From: Lindgomyces ingoldianus
Taxonomy: Eukaryota; Ascomycota; Dothideomycetes; Pleosporales; Lindgomycetaceae
Length of the DNA stretch: 64,000 nucleotides
Direction: 5' to 3'
Assembly: GCF_010093535.1 (NCBI RefSeq)
Contig: NW_022985195.1
Span: 690,819 to 754,818 of the forward strand
The notes beneath the pieces were generated by a model. It did no database searches, was not told the origin of the DNA, and saw only the letters and a list, made by a program, of their open reading frames with translations. Position numbers and translations under genes: made by a program. Positions 45,186 through 56,873 of the stretch are shown one piece after another (position 1 is the first letter of the stretch; each line of letters opens with the position of its first letter).

Positions 45186-48100
45186 ATGAGGGCTTGGGCT
45201 GTTTCTCTTGCTGCTGGCGTGGGTTATGCCCATGCCGCTCAATCTTACAGTGGCCCTTTCCGACCCGATAGACCTTCCTATGGCTCCCTCAATGAGACTT
45301 GGGATGATATGTGAGTTTAGCCTCTTGTCCCCTATTCTCCTTTATTAACACTTGGACACAGATATGATAGGAATGCCATATTCTCTTCCATCGATCGTAT
45401 TGCTCGGAAAGAGCACCTCCTGGGAAAACAAGCAATCACGGCAAAGCTGAGGGCGTCTCGCCGGGGATCTGATGGACCTGGAATGGGCGACTGCTCTGAT
45501 TTCCCTGAAGGGGCGGCCCCTCTTCCTGACGAGGACACCTGGGAGAAGTTTGATGCCATGGATGAGTACAGCTCATTTGCTCACAACGCCGTCACCCCTT
45601 CAGGGTACGTCAAGATCTTCGAGGACTTTAACTCCACAGTAGTTTCGATGAACTACATCGGTGTCTGGACTCTCTATGCCTACGAGCCGCAACTCTGCGC
45701 CGACTCTTGCACCGAACAACCGGGATGCAAAGCTTTCAACATCTACGTCTCCCGTGATCCGTCTAAGGACCCTGGACCTAACTGCCCCAATCCCCCATCT
45801 GTTTCTAACTTCAGATGCGCTCTTTACAGCTCTGAGATCAGCGTGGCAGATGCCACCAACGACGGTCAGGTCCAGCCTCCTGCTGATGCAAATGGAGACA
45901 TGTTCATTATCAAGCACAAGGGTTCGAACGGTATGATGCTTTTAATCTTATTGTAATTTCTGAGACGAGTTAAAATGTGACATTACATTGAACTAATTGC
46001 TAACTATACGTTGTAGGCTACAACGCCTACGATATTCCTAAGACGAAGCCACAGAATATCCTCGGCTTCGATGGACCCACCCCTCTCCCTGCCGCTATCA
46101 ATGCTCCCCCAACATACGCCGAGTACCCGGCTCAGTTGGAGGCGGGAAAGCTGATTGGCATTCAATTCTTCGACGCTGTCTATGACCCATCCCTCTGCGC
46201 CAAACTCTGTAACTCCATCACGAAACAGAGACGAGTCAAGGGGCAGGTAGAATGTGATGCTAATGTCAAGCCGGAGTCGTGTCTTTTCAACCGTATGTTG
46301 CTCAATTTTATCGAATTGTTCTCGTAAAACACTAACGACAACTACAGCCTGCAACTACATCAACACCTACCAGATAACCAACGAAAAAGGTCAGACGAAT
46401 GGCTTCTACTGTCAGCTCTTCAGCCAAGAGATTAGTCCTGACAATGCTACCCTTACTAATGGAAAGGATAACGCTGGGTACTCCGGTACAGTCAACACTA
46501 GCTGGGGCTACTCTCGCAACCCTGAGGTCTCGCCTGAACTGTAAGAAGCCTTTCTTATTACTCCGTTAATCCGGCCCTCGTATTTCGAAATTTAGTGTCA
46601 TGTCAGCATTTAACAGCAACGTAATGTTGTGGTTCTTATTTCCCCTGTCCTTCAGATTCAGCGTTCATTTGGTGGACTCTTTTGGACCTAGCTTCTAACA
46701 TTTTCTCAAGTATTCCAGCCCCAGATGACTATCCCGACTCTTTCCCAGGCCCCAACTCCATATTCAGCTCTCCAACCCCTATCAATAAGACTAGAATCTC
46801 CGCATCCACATCCTCCACTAACCACGACGAGACCTCCACGACGACTGAGACGGTAACCATTACGAAGGAGATCGTTCGCACTTTGACTGAGACTACCACT
46901 TCTTTCATTGCTTATCCCTCCACTATCCGCACTACGTTGACTCGGTCACAGTATCCACTTGTTATCTTCCCCTCTGACATTCCAGAGGACTCCATAAGCA
47001 ATGCTTCCACAGTTGCTCTCACTGTGACTGTGATTCCCACTGCTGCCGTTGCTCGTGCCACCGCGGCAACTGGGTCACTGTCTCCCGCTGTTCTCCTCCG
47101 TCATCCTACAGGCGCTACCTGGCAAACACCCCAACCAGAATTCAAGGGTATCAGTCAAAATTACCGCCGCACGGGATCCGACTCTAGCCCTAGCTCCGCA
47201 ACGTCTTCTCCATCTTCCTCTCCATCGAACTCCGCGTCAGCCCTTCCCGAAGTGGACACCCTACACCAGCTCTTGGCTGCGGAGAGCAAATACAAAGATG
47301 CACAGGAGGCCCTAGAAGAGGCCCTCGAGAAGCTCAAACAATGGAGGGAGGTGGCTAGAGAGATGCGAGGTGACCTCGAAGAAGCTAAGCATAAATTCAA
47401 GGCCGAAGAGACAGACGAAACCTATAATGCCTTACAGAAGGCGGAGTCAGATTACGAGTCTGCAGAGTCAGATCTCGAGGACGCAGCGCGCGATGTTTTG
47501 AAGTTGCAGGATGCAGTCGAGGACGCAAAAGAGGAGCTTAAAGATCTTCATGACAAGTGGGATGAAGAACTTGACGAGATGTCCCCAGAGCAGCGGAGAG
47601 AGGCCGAGAAGGAACTTGAATTGGCAAAATACCGTGACTGGCTGAAATCCCAATACGACAACGCCACGTCAGCGGAGAAGGAGGGACTTTTCACCAGTAT
47701 GAAGACGCCGTTGGAGAAGAAGAGCCCGCACGCAGAACCGGCATCCGAAGAGAGAACTGTGAAGCCGGACCCTTACCTTTCTGAGCACGCGCCGCTGGTG
47801 ATACAACAGTTTGTCAACGCTACTAGGGATGTCGTTGCGGCCGCTATTGACAGGGCCATTGCTACCGCCGACCAAGAGGTTGTGCATCTGAACACCAAAG
47901 CCCGGAAAGCACTCCCCCCGCGTATCATAAAGGAAATCCTCGCCGCAAAGGAGTTCCTAGCGCGCAACGCTACCAACACGATCATTCTTGCTCAAGACAA
48001 CGAGAATGAGCCGCCTATCGAGACAATGAGCTACTATACCTCGACGATCGCAGCAGAGCTTCTGGTCGCGAAGACGGCGTCGGAACAAGCCGCAACGGCT

Positions 48101-48484
48101 GCCAGCTCTAAAACTGTCCATGCTTATAACTTCAGACGGCCATCTAAGCAAGAAGTTGAGGAGATCGAATCAGACGTCTTCTATTTGCTGGAGCAGTTGG
48201 GACTGCCGGAAGAATTTCGAGATCCTTCCAAGGATGACAAGGTCGCCCGGGCTACTCTTACTTCTCAGGACATCAGTGATGAAGACGGCGGAGCGGTCCT
48301 CGCCTCCAAGGTCCTTATCGCGAAGTTATTCCTGGAGGGAAAGATTTCCAACGCTACCGGTGTGGTTGATAAGAAGGCCGTCGAAACGGTCGAGTTTGCA
48401 GAGCTGATGATTGTGGAAGCTGCTAAGAACGCAAAAGAGGCCACTGTTGCTGACTCTGCGGATACGGATGCGGCTATGGCTTGA
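45186..48484 (+). CDS. predicted secreted protein with two apple-like modules and a coiled coil
   Basis: Function unknown. Exons are 45186..45310, 45362..45930, 46017..46292, 46348..46540 and 46711..48484, encoding 978 residues. The N terminus is a signal peptide (MRAWAVSLAAGVGYAHA). Two cysteine-rich modules follow with the same order of motifs: LCADSCTEQPGCKAFNIYVS then CALYSSEIS, and LCAKLCNSITKQ, CNYINTYQI then CQLFSQEIS; they resemble PAN/apple folds. A Ser/Thr-rich stretch (TSTTTETVTITKEIVRTLTE) suggests O-glycosylation. Residues about 580-720 are a strong coiled coil (ALEEALEKLKQWREVAREMR and DAVEDAKEELKDLHDKW), then an Ala-rich helical tail. The last exon has no ATG near its start and joins exon 4 in phase through an intron with a TTCTAAC branch site and a CAAG acceptor. 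If that intron is wrong, the first part would end at a TAA near 46696. Confidence 0.75.
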
Positions 48485-49635
48485 GTCTACCGACCTTGCT
48501 CTGCTCTGCATTTGCCCGATATCTTTGATGTCCAGTGGGCTATATGGCACAGCGGAAGCTGCAACCGCTTACATGGAATTGTCCTAGTATAGACTAGATT
48601 AGGCTAGCGCTAGCATTAGCGGGGCTCTCTTACCTTCAACTCCAACACGCCTGCGTTCCGTCGGTGTCCAGAGGGAAAAAAAAAAGAAAATCTTTCTTTC
48701 CTTGTATGCTTTGCTTGCTTGATTTCTTTCATCTTAGACAAAAATTAGCCAGGCGTTAGAGACTCGGTGGTCATCGCAATGGCAATGGCAACAGTGGATG
48801 GCGTCAATGGACTGGTGATTGAGGACAGTTTTCGTAAAGAAGTCAAATGAAACAAAAAAGGTCGAAAAGAGAAAACCAAGTCAAAAGAGGGAGTGTTTTA
48901 CAATTCGTATGAGATTATAATTAGAAATTAGTAGGTAATTAGTAGGTAATATATGTTATGTACTGTACTGTACTGTACTGTGCCTATGACCAAAGGTCAC
49001 GCCCTCCCTTTCCTTCCTTCGTTTCTCTGAACCCCGACACATGCGCAGAGAACACAGACTCTCTGATAGGTGAGAGATTTACATATCTTATGAACTACAC
49101 CCAGAAACCCATTCGTATGCGCCGGTGGTCTATAAGAGGGATTTAGGAGAATAGCGGATTGGATGGAAAAGCATATGACTCTTCAGCTTGGCAAATAGAA
49201 GGGAATAGCGGGAGATGGGGACTGGAAACTCAGCCGGTCAGTCATGGCCGTCGGCCATCGGATAGGCGAAAAAAAGCAGCAAGCTCTTAGCGAATGGAGA
49301 CTCAGGAAAAGAAAAAAGAAAGCTCTTAAAACCGGTGTACATGAGCTTGAGCCGGCCGCTTGTGAGGGAAATAGAATGTTGGAAGGAGAAAGGCAGCAAG
49401 AGTAAGAGAATTCAGACCAGAAAAATGCCATTCAACGCCGTACCTGTAGGTACATCACGAAAGATGCCCGTCTGCCCGCCCAGCCAACGTTCAACCCCCA
49501 CTGTCATGGCTACCTTCAAACATCAAGAAATACTATCCTAGCCCAATAATTTGATGCCTCCAATATGCCCTAATATACCAGATCCTGCCCCGCCTCATTT
49601 TTCCTCTTCTCATTATATATCTGTCCACCACCCTT
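48485..49635. other. convergent 3' intergenic region with short repeats
   Basis: Between the ends of the secreted-protein gene and PIS1. It includes a tandem 11-bp doublet (AGTAGGTAATT) near 48930-48950. No coding sequence supported. Confidence 0.6.
48961..48980 (+). repeat. (TACTG)4 microsatellite
   Basis: Four perfect TACTG units in an otherwise AT-rich intergenic stretch. Confidence 0.9.
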
Positions 49636-50812
49636 CTACTGCTTCTTCTTCCCCTTACTCTTCCTTCTCGGAAGCCCCAGTTTCCGACGCGCTTTCCGAT
49701 CGCCTTCCGCAAGCCATTTACTGGCTTTAACAAGCTGGACCACGTTGATCCATTGTTTTCCGAACATGACGGGGAAGGAGATGACGGCGAGAATCCAGGG
49801 GACTGTGGAGCTCATTTTGTTTGCTCTGAACAAAAGGCAGATTAGCATGTTTCCCCCGTAAACGCCACGCCACGCCACATCCTCGATCGGTTTATCGAGT
49901 GTGGGGGAGGATTTTGGGATAGAGCAAGCTTACCGTGCCATTTCCATCGCACCAGCAGACCAGGGGCTTGTAAAAAGCATGGAAGGTTTGGGGGCTGCAG
50001 GGGTCCCGGGTTGGAGGGTTGAGGGGTTGGATGAGTCTTTTAGGAGGGTGGGGGAGAGGTAGGGAGAAGAGAAGGAGAGGAGGTAGAGAGCGATGAAGAA
50101 GAGTTCGTTTAGGGCGCAGAAGGTGAAGAGGACTTTCTGTGGGACTTTTCAGTGCAACTGATCCTTCAAATGGTATTTTCTCCATATGTCCAGTTTGAGC
50201 AGCCTTGGTTTGAGCGTAGGCTAGGGGCAGGATTTGGAGGGGGGATGAGACGTACGTTATTCGAATAATACATCTTCAACAGCCAACTCCGACTCTCATC
50301 CACATTCTTATGGCTCTGTCCGCTCTCGCCCATACTCAGCGTCGCATACATGTGCATATAATGACTTGCCAGATCCAGACTAATCAGGCCTTGGAAAACG
50401 ATGCTCCATCGCGGAAATGCGCTCGCCAGGAACACCAACAAACACGCTGTTGTGCACCGATCGGTCACCATGTCGAGCACAGCCCCGAATTTGGTAGATT
50501 GTTCAAAACGTCGCGCGGCAAACCCGTCGAGTGCGTCGAGGAGACATGATACGCTATAGAGGATGGAGCAGGTGCGGGGGTGGAGGGGCATGTAGTAGAG
50601 GGAGGCGATGGCTAAGACGACGCGGGAGTAGCCTGTGGGAGGTTAGATACCGGAAGTGGGGTACGGAGCGAGCAGAATGGGTGTGGAGAGGCCTACGCAC
50701 CGATCAGGTTGGGGTAGAATAGGAAGATATTCTCCTCATCCTCTTCTGGCTCCGGCCTTGAGGACCTAACAGCGTTGCCGTTACCGTTGGCCAGAGGCCT
50801 TGCAGTCGCCAT
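49636..50812 (-). CDS. pis1: phosphatidylinositol synthase (CDP-alcohol phosphatidyltransferase)
   Basis: Makes phosphatidylinositol from CDP-diacylglycerol and myo-inositol in the ER membrane. Exons are 50701..50812, 50256..50632, 49934..50136 and 49636..49825, giving 293 residues. The family signature is complete: Asp73-Gly74, Ala77-Arg78, Gly87, Asp91 and Asp95 within LDALDGFAARRF and TKFGAVLDMVTDR; the last aspartates bind metal and act in catalysis. FYPNLIGYSRVVLAI precedes it as in eukaryotic PI synthases, and SHYMHMYATL with KMYY mark the inositol-specific half. Several hydrophobic spans fit a multi-pass protein. The segment SPTLLKDSSNPSTLQPGTPA is a loop typical of filamentous fungi. 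The tail is Lys/Arg-rich (KSKGKKKQ), which may act as an ER-retention signal. Confidence 0.95.
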
Positions 50813-51594
50813 TGTAGAAACAGTGAATTCGTTCAATCGTGTATGCTCTTCTCTCTCCTAAGCCCAGATTCTTAATCTCTCTAGAGTCTTACAATCTAGA
50901 CTACACCCCGATATCTCAGAAATCAGGTCCGAGTCGTCGTTGCCTGATTTTGTGCGCGTTCCTTTCTTCCAAGCCGCTTGTAAGCCCTAAATATCTGAGA
51001 CACTCGTGCAGGCTCTCTGGTTCCCTCGTCGTGCTATGTCGACCACGGGACTCAGGAATGCGCAGATTATTAGTACGTTCAATCCCTCGGGCGGCAGATA
51101 ACGGCGTAGGTTAAGGGTCTGGTGTGGAGTTTTGCTGATAAGCCGATAACGACGAGAGCTCAGGAGCTAGGGCTGCAGGACGGTACAGGGGCTCGCTGCA
51201 AGAAACTGCAGGCTGCTTCGTTGGAATGAGAAGTCGCGAATGCGCAGGGGTATTACAAGAGCTATGGGAAGGAGAGGGCGAGAAAACAAAAGGCAGCGAA
51301 GAAGACGTGGTTCGGTGGTGAGATTGCGAGCTGCTCTTGGGAAATTGGGTGTTGAGAAATATTTGGTCCGAAGCTCCCGAAAGTTACGCTAGTCTGCTTC
51401 AGGAAATACATGGGCACTTTGTGCCAATCGCGCATCATCTGCTCTTTGGTCATTTGCACTGGAGATAGCATCCAAGTTAGCATATGCGATACGCTCTCCA
51501 AAGCTGAGGAGGTGACTATGGACATTTGGGCTGTCGAACTGGCGACGCCAGACGTGGATGCATAAAATATAGCCCTTGTTCGCACATGCTCCAA
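50813..51594. other. intergenic region between PIS1 start and DRS1 end
   Basis: Contains the PIS1 promoter and the DRS1 3' flank. The minus frames near 51262-51598 are open but unlike any family and overlap the DRS1 stop region. Nothing else seen. Confidence 0.5.
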
Positions 51595-54095
51595 TCATCG
51601 ACCCTTCACCTTTCCACCTATTTTGCCCTTGCTATTCATCTTCGCATCCTTCCCCTTAACTGAATTCCTGCCTCTCTCCTCTTTTCCCTTCTTCCACACC
51701 TTGCCTTCAGTCCTAGCATCCCGGAGCTCTAACTTCTTCTTGTCCTTGCCACTGAGCTTCTTCTTCTCCTTCTTGACCCCTTCAACTAGTCCATTCAGCG
51801 CAGCAGCCCCTTTCTGCTTCTCCAGCAGCTTCTCTTTCTCGCTCTCGAACCATGTCCGCCTTGGTCGAGACTTGATCTCATCCTCGTGCCTGATGAGGTT
51901 CTCGCCGCGCTTCAAATCACGTTCGGTGATGCTGAGCGCTCGCTCCTCTTTCTCTTCTTTGAGGACCTCATCGATCTCATCTTCTAGCTTGCGAAGCTTC
52001 TCAATCCATTTTTCTACCTCCTCTGCTGGCACTTGGCGACTGACAACCTTGGCACCTTGAGCACGCGCAGCTTTGACGGCCGCCTTGACGACTTTGCGAT
52101 CTGGTTCTGCGGCAATGGTACATGATCGACCGGTTCGCCCAGCACGAGCAGTACGACCGACACGATGGAGATAGATCTCGTGGCTTTGAGGGGCTTCGTA
52201 GTTCAGGACGGTGGAGACATTCTTGATGTCGAGACCACGGGAGGCCACATCGGTAGCTAGCAGGTAGGACGTTTTGCCAGAGCGGAAGGATTCGACGCTC
52301 TGAATTCGCTAGAAGTAGTCAGCACAACAATGGGAATTATAAGAAGTATGAGATGTCTTACCTGCTCCTGGCTCATGTTTCCGTGAAGCTCGCTCGCCTT
52401 CAGTCCGCACAGCCCGAACAAGACGCGCACTCGATGCGCTTCTTTCTTCTGCCTGAAGAATACGATGACTCTATCCGTGTACACGCTCGCGCACATGTAC
52501 ATCAAGTAAGCTTGCCGCTTATCCTCTTTCCCAGGCCGAAGCCTAACAAATTCCTGCACCAACCCGGCAACAGTTTTCTTCTTAGCATCAACCATTAGTC
52601 GAACAGGTCGGTTCATTCCAACGCGAATCAACGTGTCAACTGAGTTGGTCATGGTAGCAGAGAACAGCATTGTCTGTCGTGACTTGGGTATGGTAGTCAA
52701 GATCTCGTTCAATTGACTCTCGAACCCTTCCTCAAGCATTCGATCGGCTTCATCGAGAACCAAGATCTCAAGACTCTCAACTTGGAAAGCTGCCGAATTT
52801 CGCATGTGGTCGATAAAACGACCAGGGGTCGCAATGACAACATCCGGTCTGGTTCGGAGAATAGCTTCCTGTTCACGAGACGAGAAACCGCCAGCCAGTT
52901 GCACAAACGTGATATCAGTAAATGCAGCCAGCTTCTTAGCGACGTTGAAACATTGGACGGCTAATTCACGCGTGGGCATGAGGATGGCGACTCGAGTAGC
53001 GGGTATCTTTTTCGGGCGATGTAGCAGACGTTCGAGGATCGGAATGAGGAAGGCAGCGGTTTTGCCGGAACCGGTTTCGGCTCCTCCGACAACATCTTTG
53101 CCTAGAAGGGCAATCGGGATGGTCTTCGACTGGATTGGAGTTGGTTCGGTGAAGCCTACGGAAGCTAAGCCTTTAAGGATCGGGCGTGAGATGTCCATGG
53201 ATTGGAAGGACCTGGAAGACTTCGATCCCTTCTTCTTGACGGAAGCACTTTCTTCAGGAGCAAAGAAGTCTGCACGCTTCTTTGCTTCTACCGCATCCTC
53301 TTTGTCGCTATCGTCCTCCGACTCTGAGCCCCCGAAGTCCATTGGATGAGGAACGGGCGCGGCAACGGAGTCGTCATCCGAATCTTCTCCCGCTTGTTGG
53401 TTGTCACTGCCCTGAAAACCACTGCCGCTACCTGCCTCTGACCCCTCCTCTTCGTCTTCTTCATCACTCTCTGCTCCCATCCCGAAGCCGTCATCTGCCA
53501 ACAGCTCATCGTCGTCTCCAAACCCTTCAAACTCTATGTTCTCTTCCTCCTCCTCCTCCTCCTCCTCCTCCTCATCATCATCATCCTCAGCTACTTCCCC
53601 GGCCTCCTCCACAATGTTATTTTTATTCCTCCTTCTCTCTATAATTTCATCCACATCAACAGCTGTACCTTTTTTCTCCGCACTTTTCGCCTGAGCTCCG
53701 ATTGCCTTTGACTCTCCCCAACCATCGAATTCCTCCATAAAGCCCGTATCCACATCTCCAACCTGAAATTCGAAGTCGGAGGCAATGTCGGCATTATCCT
53801 CGACCGGATGTTCTGGTTCAATATCCGCGCCGGAGTCTTCCACTTCCTCGGGGTCGAGGGCAGCCTTCTTCCCTTTCTTCTTCTTCTTATCTTTCTTCGT
53901 TCTCTTCCTCGCGCTCTCCTCAGTTTTGTCCGTTATCTCAGCATCCTCGTCATATCTCCTTTTCTTTCCGTGCCCAGATAACTTTGTCAATTCGGAGGAA
54001 GGCAAGTCGTGCAAGTCGTCGAAGTCGCCATCGTCGGAGACATCATCGTGATCAGAGATAGTGAACACAAAGTCATCATCTGCTTTAGGAGCCAT
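51595..54095 (-). CDS. drs1: ATP-dependent DEAD-box RNA helicase Drs1
   Basis: A nucleolar helicase needed for 60S ribosomal subunit assembly. Exons are 52362..54095 and 51595..52308, giving 815 residues. The first about 300 residues are acidic and Lys-rich, including an Asp/Glu run of about 20 encoded by TCC/TCA repeats (53540-53590). Helicase motifs are in order: [13 protein letters not shown] (Q motif), [11 protein letters not shown] (I), PTRELA (Ia), TPGRFIDHM (Ib), VLDEADRML (II), SATM (III), [14 protein letters not shown] (IV), [11 protein letters not shown] (V) and [13 protein letters not shown] (VI). The C-terminal tail is basic with coiled-coil character ([20 protein letters not shown]) and ends in Lys/Gly-rich sequence, as in Drs1 orthologues. 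The 53-nt intron sits between LHGNMSQEQ and [12 protein letters not shown]. Confidence 0.96.
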
Positions 54096-54843
54096 CTAGT
54101 TCGCACTTTCTCCACAATGGAGAAAAACGAGTTAATTCGAAATGTTTGGACGTTGGCAGAAAAAAGTCGGCAATGGCCAAGCGCGAAATCTTGGCAAAGC
54201 GGTGAACGTGGCGAAGGTGAATGTGCACTTTCTCGCAATAGCGTCGGAACGGGAGATCCTATTTCCGACGACGTGAATTAGGCACCAGAGACGAGTTGAC
54301 CACCTTCTTATCACGCAATGTAGTTACCTGACCAATAGCCGTACTGAGAACCCCGCAATCACGCTTCTGTTACAGGAGCTTGTGCTTGCAGCCTTGGACC
54401 AGCCCCAATTGATACGGGTTTACGCCACTAACCGTGCATTTCAACAGCAAAGCTGAAGACCTTCTCGATCAGAGAACTTGAATTAGGCAGAGCCGTTCGG
54501 GTAAGTTCCTCTTGTCTTAGCCCTTCGATTAATTGACCGATCATGAGTCACCAGCCCTAAGGAATAAGTAGAGAGTGCCTCAGCCTTCTGCTACCTTGAG
54601 TCTCAGCCTCCTTATTCATCTCCCCGCAATCCATTCACGGGCTTCCCAACTTCTGCATTTCATCTTCACTTTATCTTCCTTTCTGTCAACACTAACACTT
54701 ACTCTGTGATATCACTCCACTAGCTTCTTATCATTATATCTACCTCATCTCTGACTTTCAAATCGCATACCCATCCATCTCACAGCCTCAGCCTGGTCAC
54801 CAAATACTTTTCAATTTCCCAATCAACCCGCTCAACCTTAGCC
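54096..54843. promoter_or_regulatory. shared DRS1 / RBR ligase divergent promoter
   Basis: About 750 bp between divergent starts. From about 54600 to 54830 the plus strand is rich in CT and CA runs (TCTTCCTTTCTGTCAACACT, CATCCATCTCACAG), which fits the core promoter and leader of the RBR gene. No specific factor site is claimed. Confidence 0.5.
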
Positions 54844-55932
54844 ATGAGTCCCATAAAACCCTCCCGCCCAACAACACGGTCTCAAACCCAAACTCAAACC
54901 ACCCGTATCCAACCACGAAAAGCAGCAAGATCCTCCACTCCACCCCCCTCCTCCCAACCCTCCCAACCCTCCCAACCCATAGCTCTGAAACGTAAACGCC
55001 GCATCCGCCGCGCGGGTGCCGACCCCTGGACTCCTAAACGCAAGAAACCTAAGACCACTTCTCCCCGTCCGCGCAACCCACCCCCAACCCACTATACCTG
55101 TCGAATCTGCGCTGAAGAGCAACCTATCGACCAATTCATCAAATGGGTTTCACCATCTCGCAAGCTGCGCATTAACCGCTTCTCCTCCGCTCTAGACATC
55201 CCCCATCCTTGTATCGCGCATCTATCCCGCAATCCTCGCCGGAAAAATGACCCTGTGTGCAAGACCTGCATCAGCAATAGCCTCTCTGCCAAGCTCGACC
55301 AACTCGGTGCACGCAAACTAAGTCAAGGCTGCTTGGAGCCTGATTGCTATACCTACTGGTCTTTCGAGCACATCATGCGGCACCTCCCCGGCACCGCGCT
55401 CGAGAAATACAATATCGGGATGTTGCCTGTATGGCGGGAATCTGTGCAACTCATGACGTGCCCCGTGGAAACGTGTTCCGCAATTTCCCTTATCGATCCA
55501 TTTGCGCCAGGATACCCACACGTCGCTTGTCCATCCTGCATGCAGCGGCTTTGCGCAACATGCCTGATTCCTTGGCATGCGGGGCTCACGTGCGCAGAGC
55601 ATGCGGCACGCCATGTGCAGGAGAAGATGACAGCGCCAGAGATAGAAACGCTGGAGATCATGCAGGCCAAGGATGGGAAGCGATGTCCGAATTGCTTCAT
55701 GGTGATTGAGAAGGATGGTGGGTGTGACAGTATGTATTGCATGGGCTGTCGGACATATTTCAATTGGGCCACGGCCGCGAGTGCCGTGCCGGGCAAGGGA
55801 ACGAAGGTGGTTCCGCCTGACGTCTTTGGTCTTGGAGGCCAGCCGGTTGTTTGTGAAATGGATAAACTGGAGGGGAAGGGTGTGGCGGAGGAGGGTCAGA
55901 GTGGGCTTTATGCCGTTGCGAGTGCGGCGTGA
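54844..55932 (+). CDS. RBR-type E3 ubiquitin ligase
   Basis: A RING1-IBR-RING2 ligase, 362 residues, intronless. Such enzymes take ubiquitin from an E2 onto their own RING2 cysteine before transfer to a substrate. The N terminus is basic and low complexity (RSQTQTQTTRIQPRKAARSS, KRKRRIRRAG), with clusters that could serve as nuclear localisation signals. RING1 begins CRICAEEQP and continues with PHPCIAHL, CKTC and the distal pair GCLEPDC. The IBR is CPVETC, HVACPSC, LCATC, HAGLTC. RING2 is RCPNCFMVIEKDGGCDSMYC then MGCRTYFNW; the cysteine after GG is the expected catalytic residue. The usual His two residues after it (CxH) is Ser here, with Asp between. Many fungal RBRs are of this short type and their substrates are unknown. 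Confidence 0.9.
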   Translation: MSPIKPSRPTTRSQTQTQTTRIQPRKAARSSTPPPSSQPSQPSQPIALKRKRRIRRAGADPWTPKRKKPKTTSPRPRNPPPTHYTCRICAEEQPIDQFIKWVSPSRKLRINRFSSALDIPHPCIAHLSRNPRRKNDPVCKTCISNSLSAKLDQLGARKLSQGCLEPDCYTYWSFEHIMRHLPGTALEKYNIGMLPVWRESVQLMTCPVETCSAISLIDPFAPGYPHVACPSCMQRLCATCLIPWHAGLTCAEHAARHVQEKMTAPEIETLEIMQAKDGKRCPNCFMVIEKDGGCDSMYCMGCRTYFNWATAASAVPGKGTKVVPPDVFGLGGQPVVCEMDKLEGKGVAEEGQSGLYAVASAA

Positions 55933-56873
55933 CTTGCAATCATACGGTTTGCTATCTATGCGGGTCTTATCCGCGTTTCATACACAGATCGTGATAGGGA
56001 GCAGGAGTGGCATGAGTAGCGCTCTGTGACGAGTGCTAAGTCTTCAGGTATCAGTGCTCAGGCTGCCGGCTCCAATACAATACATACATAATACACACAC
56101 AAAGGCACAAAGGCATGATTTGCCAGAGCCCGTAGGCTCCATAAATTTAGTAAATTTTGGGTTCTGAACAATTATCTACACGAAACCCTGGCTGCATTGG
56201 TGTCGTGTCGCCATGCGAGAGCATGCGTAAAACAACTTCATGTCAGTCTGCCCACCCCATTCCCTTCCAATCCCTTCCATCCCATTCCATTCCATCCCAT
56301 TTGTTGACATTCAAAGCCGAAGCCCCCCAGCCGAACCCATCCAACTCCATGCTTCCGCCCAGGCCGTTAGGGAAGGTGCAAACTGAAAAGGTTGAAACGC
56401 CCTTTCACGCACAAACGCCAGTTCCTTTCTTGCTGGGTGAAGCCTTCGAAAAAGCTTGAGAGAGAAGAAGAAAAAAGTCTAGTCTGGACTCACAGTTCGC
56501 AGACTCGTGTTAGGGGCTGCTGTGCTGCTCCGTTTGATTGAACCCTGCCCGTTTCGGGACAAACCTTTTGGTTTTGTGACACATGACTGGTGTCAATTTT
56601 CTACTTTTTTTTTTTCTGGTTTCTGGTATTAGAGCTCCGAGCATGGCAATGATACGAACCTGAATTGACATCGGATCGGGAAGCCGGGGCCGGTGCGGTA
56701 GGTAGGTTGAATAGCGGTCTATTCGCCGGAGATATATGAGGGTTGCCTTCTACTAGCGCTACTTCATGTGGCGGCCGCTCGGAGTCGTGACTGGACAAAT
56801 ACAGTGTTAGAAGTTGGAAAAGAATTCGTCTGCAATGGACAGACTGTGAAACCTTGAACATGAACAAGGCAGT
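55933..56873. other. convergent 3' intergenic region
   Basis: Between the RBR and PAP1 stop codons. A degenerate CCATT/CCATC/CCCTT pentamer tract lies near 56256-56301. No gene supported; the plus frame around 56157-56459 reads through this repeat. Confidence 0.6.

Noticed and set aside
45912..45935. GGTTCGAA-like sequence suggesting a tRNA T-arm
   Set aside because: No acceptor, D or anticodon arms fit around it; it is coding sequence of the secreted protein.
46682..48484. Separate gene for the coiled-coil frame
   Set aside because: The frame begins at TTG and has no ATG until well inside the coiled coil, while an in-phase intron joins it to the preceding secreted protein.
53540..53590. 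TCC/TCA repeat in DRS1 as a free microsatellite
   Set aside because: It lies in frame and encodes the acidic tract typical of Drs1 N termini.
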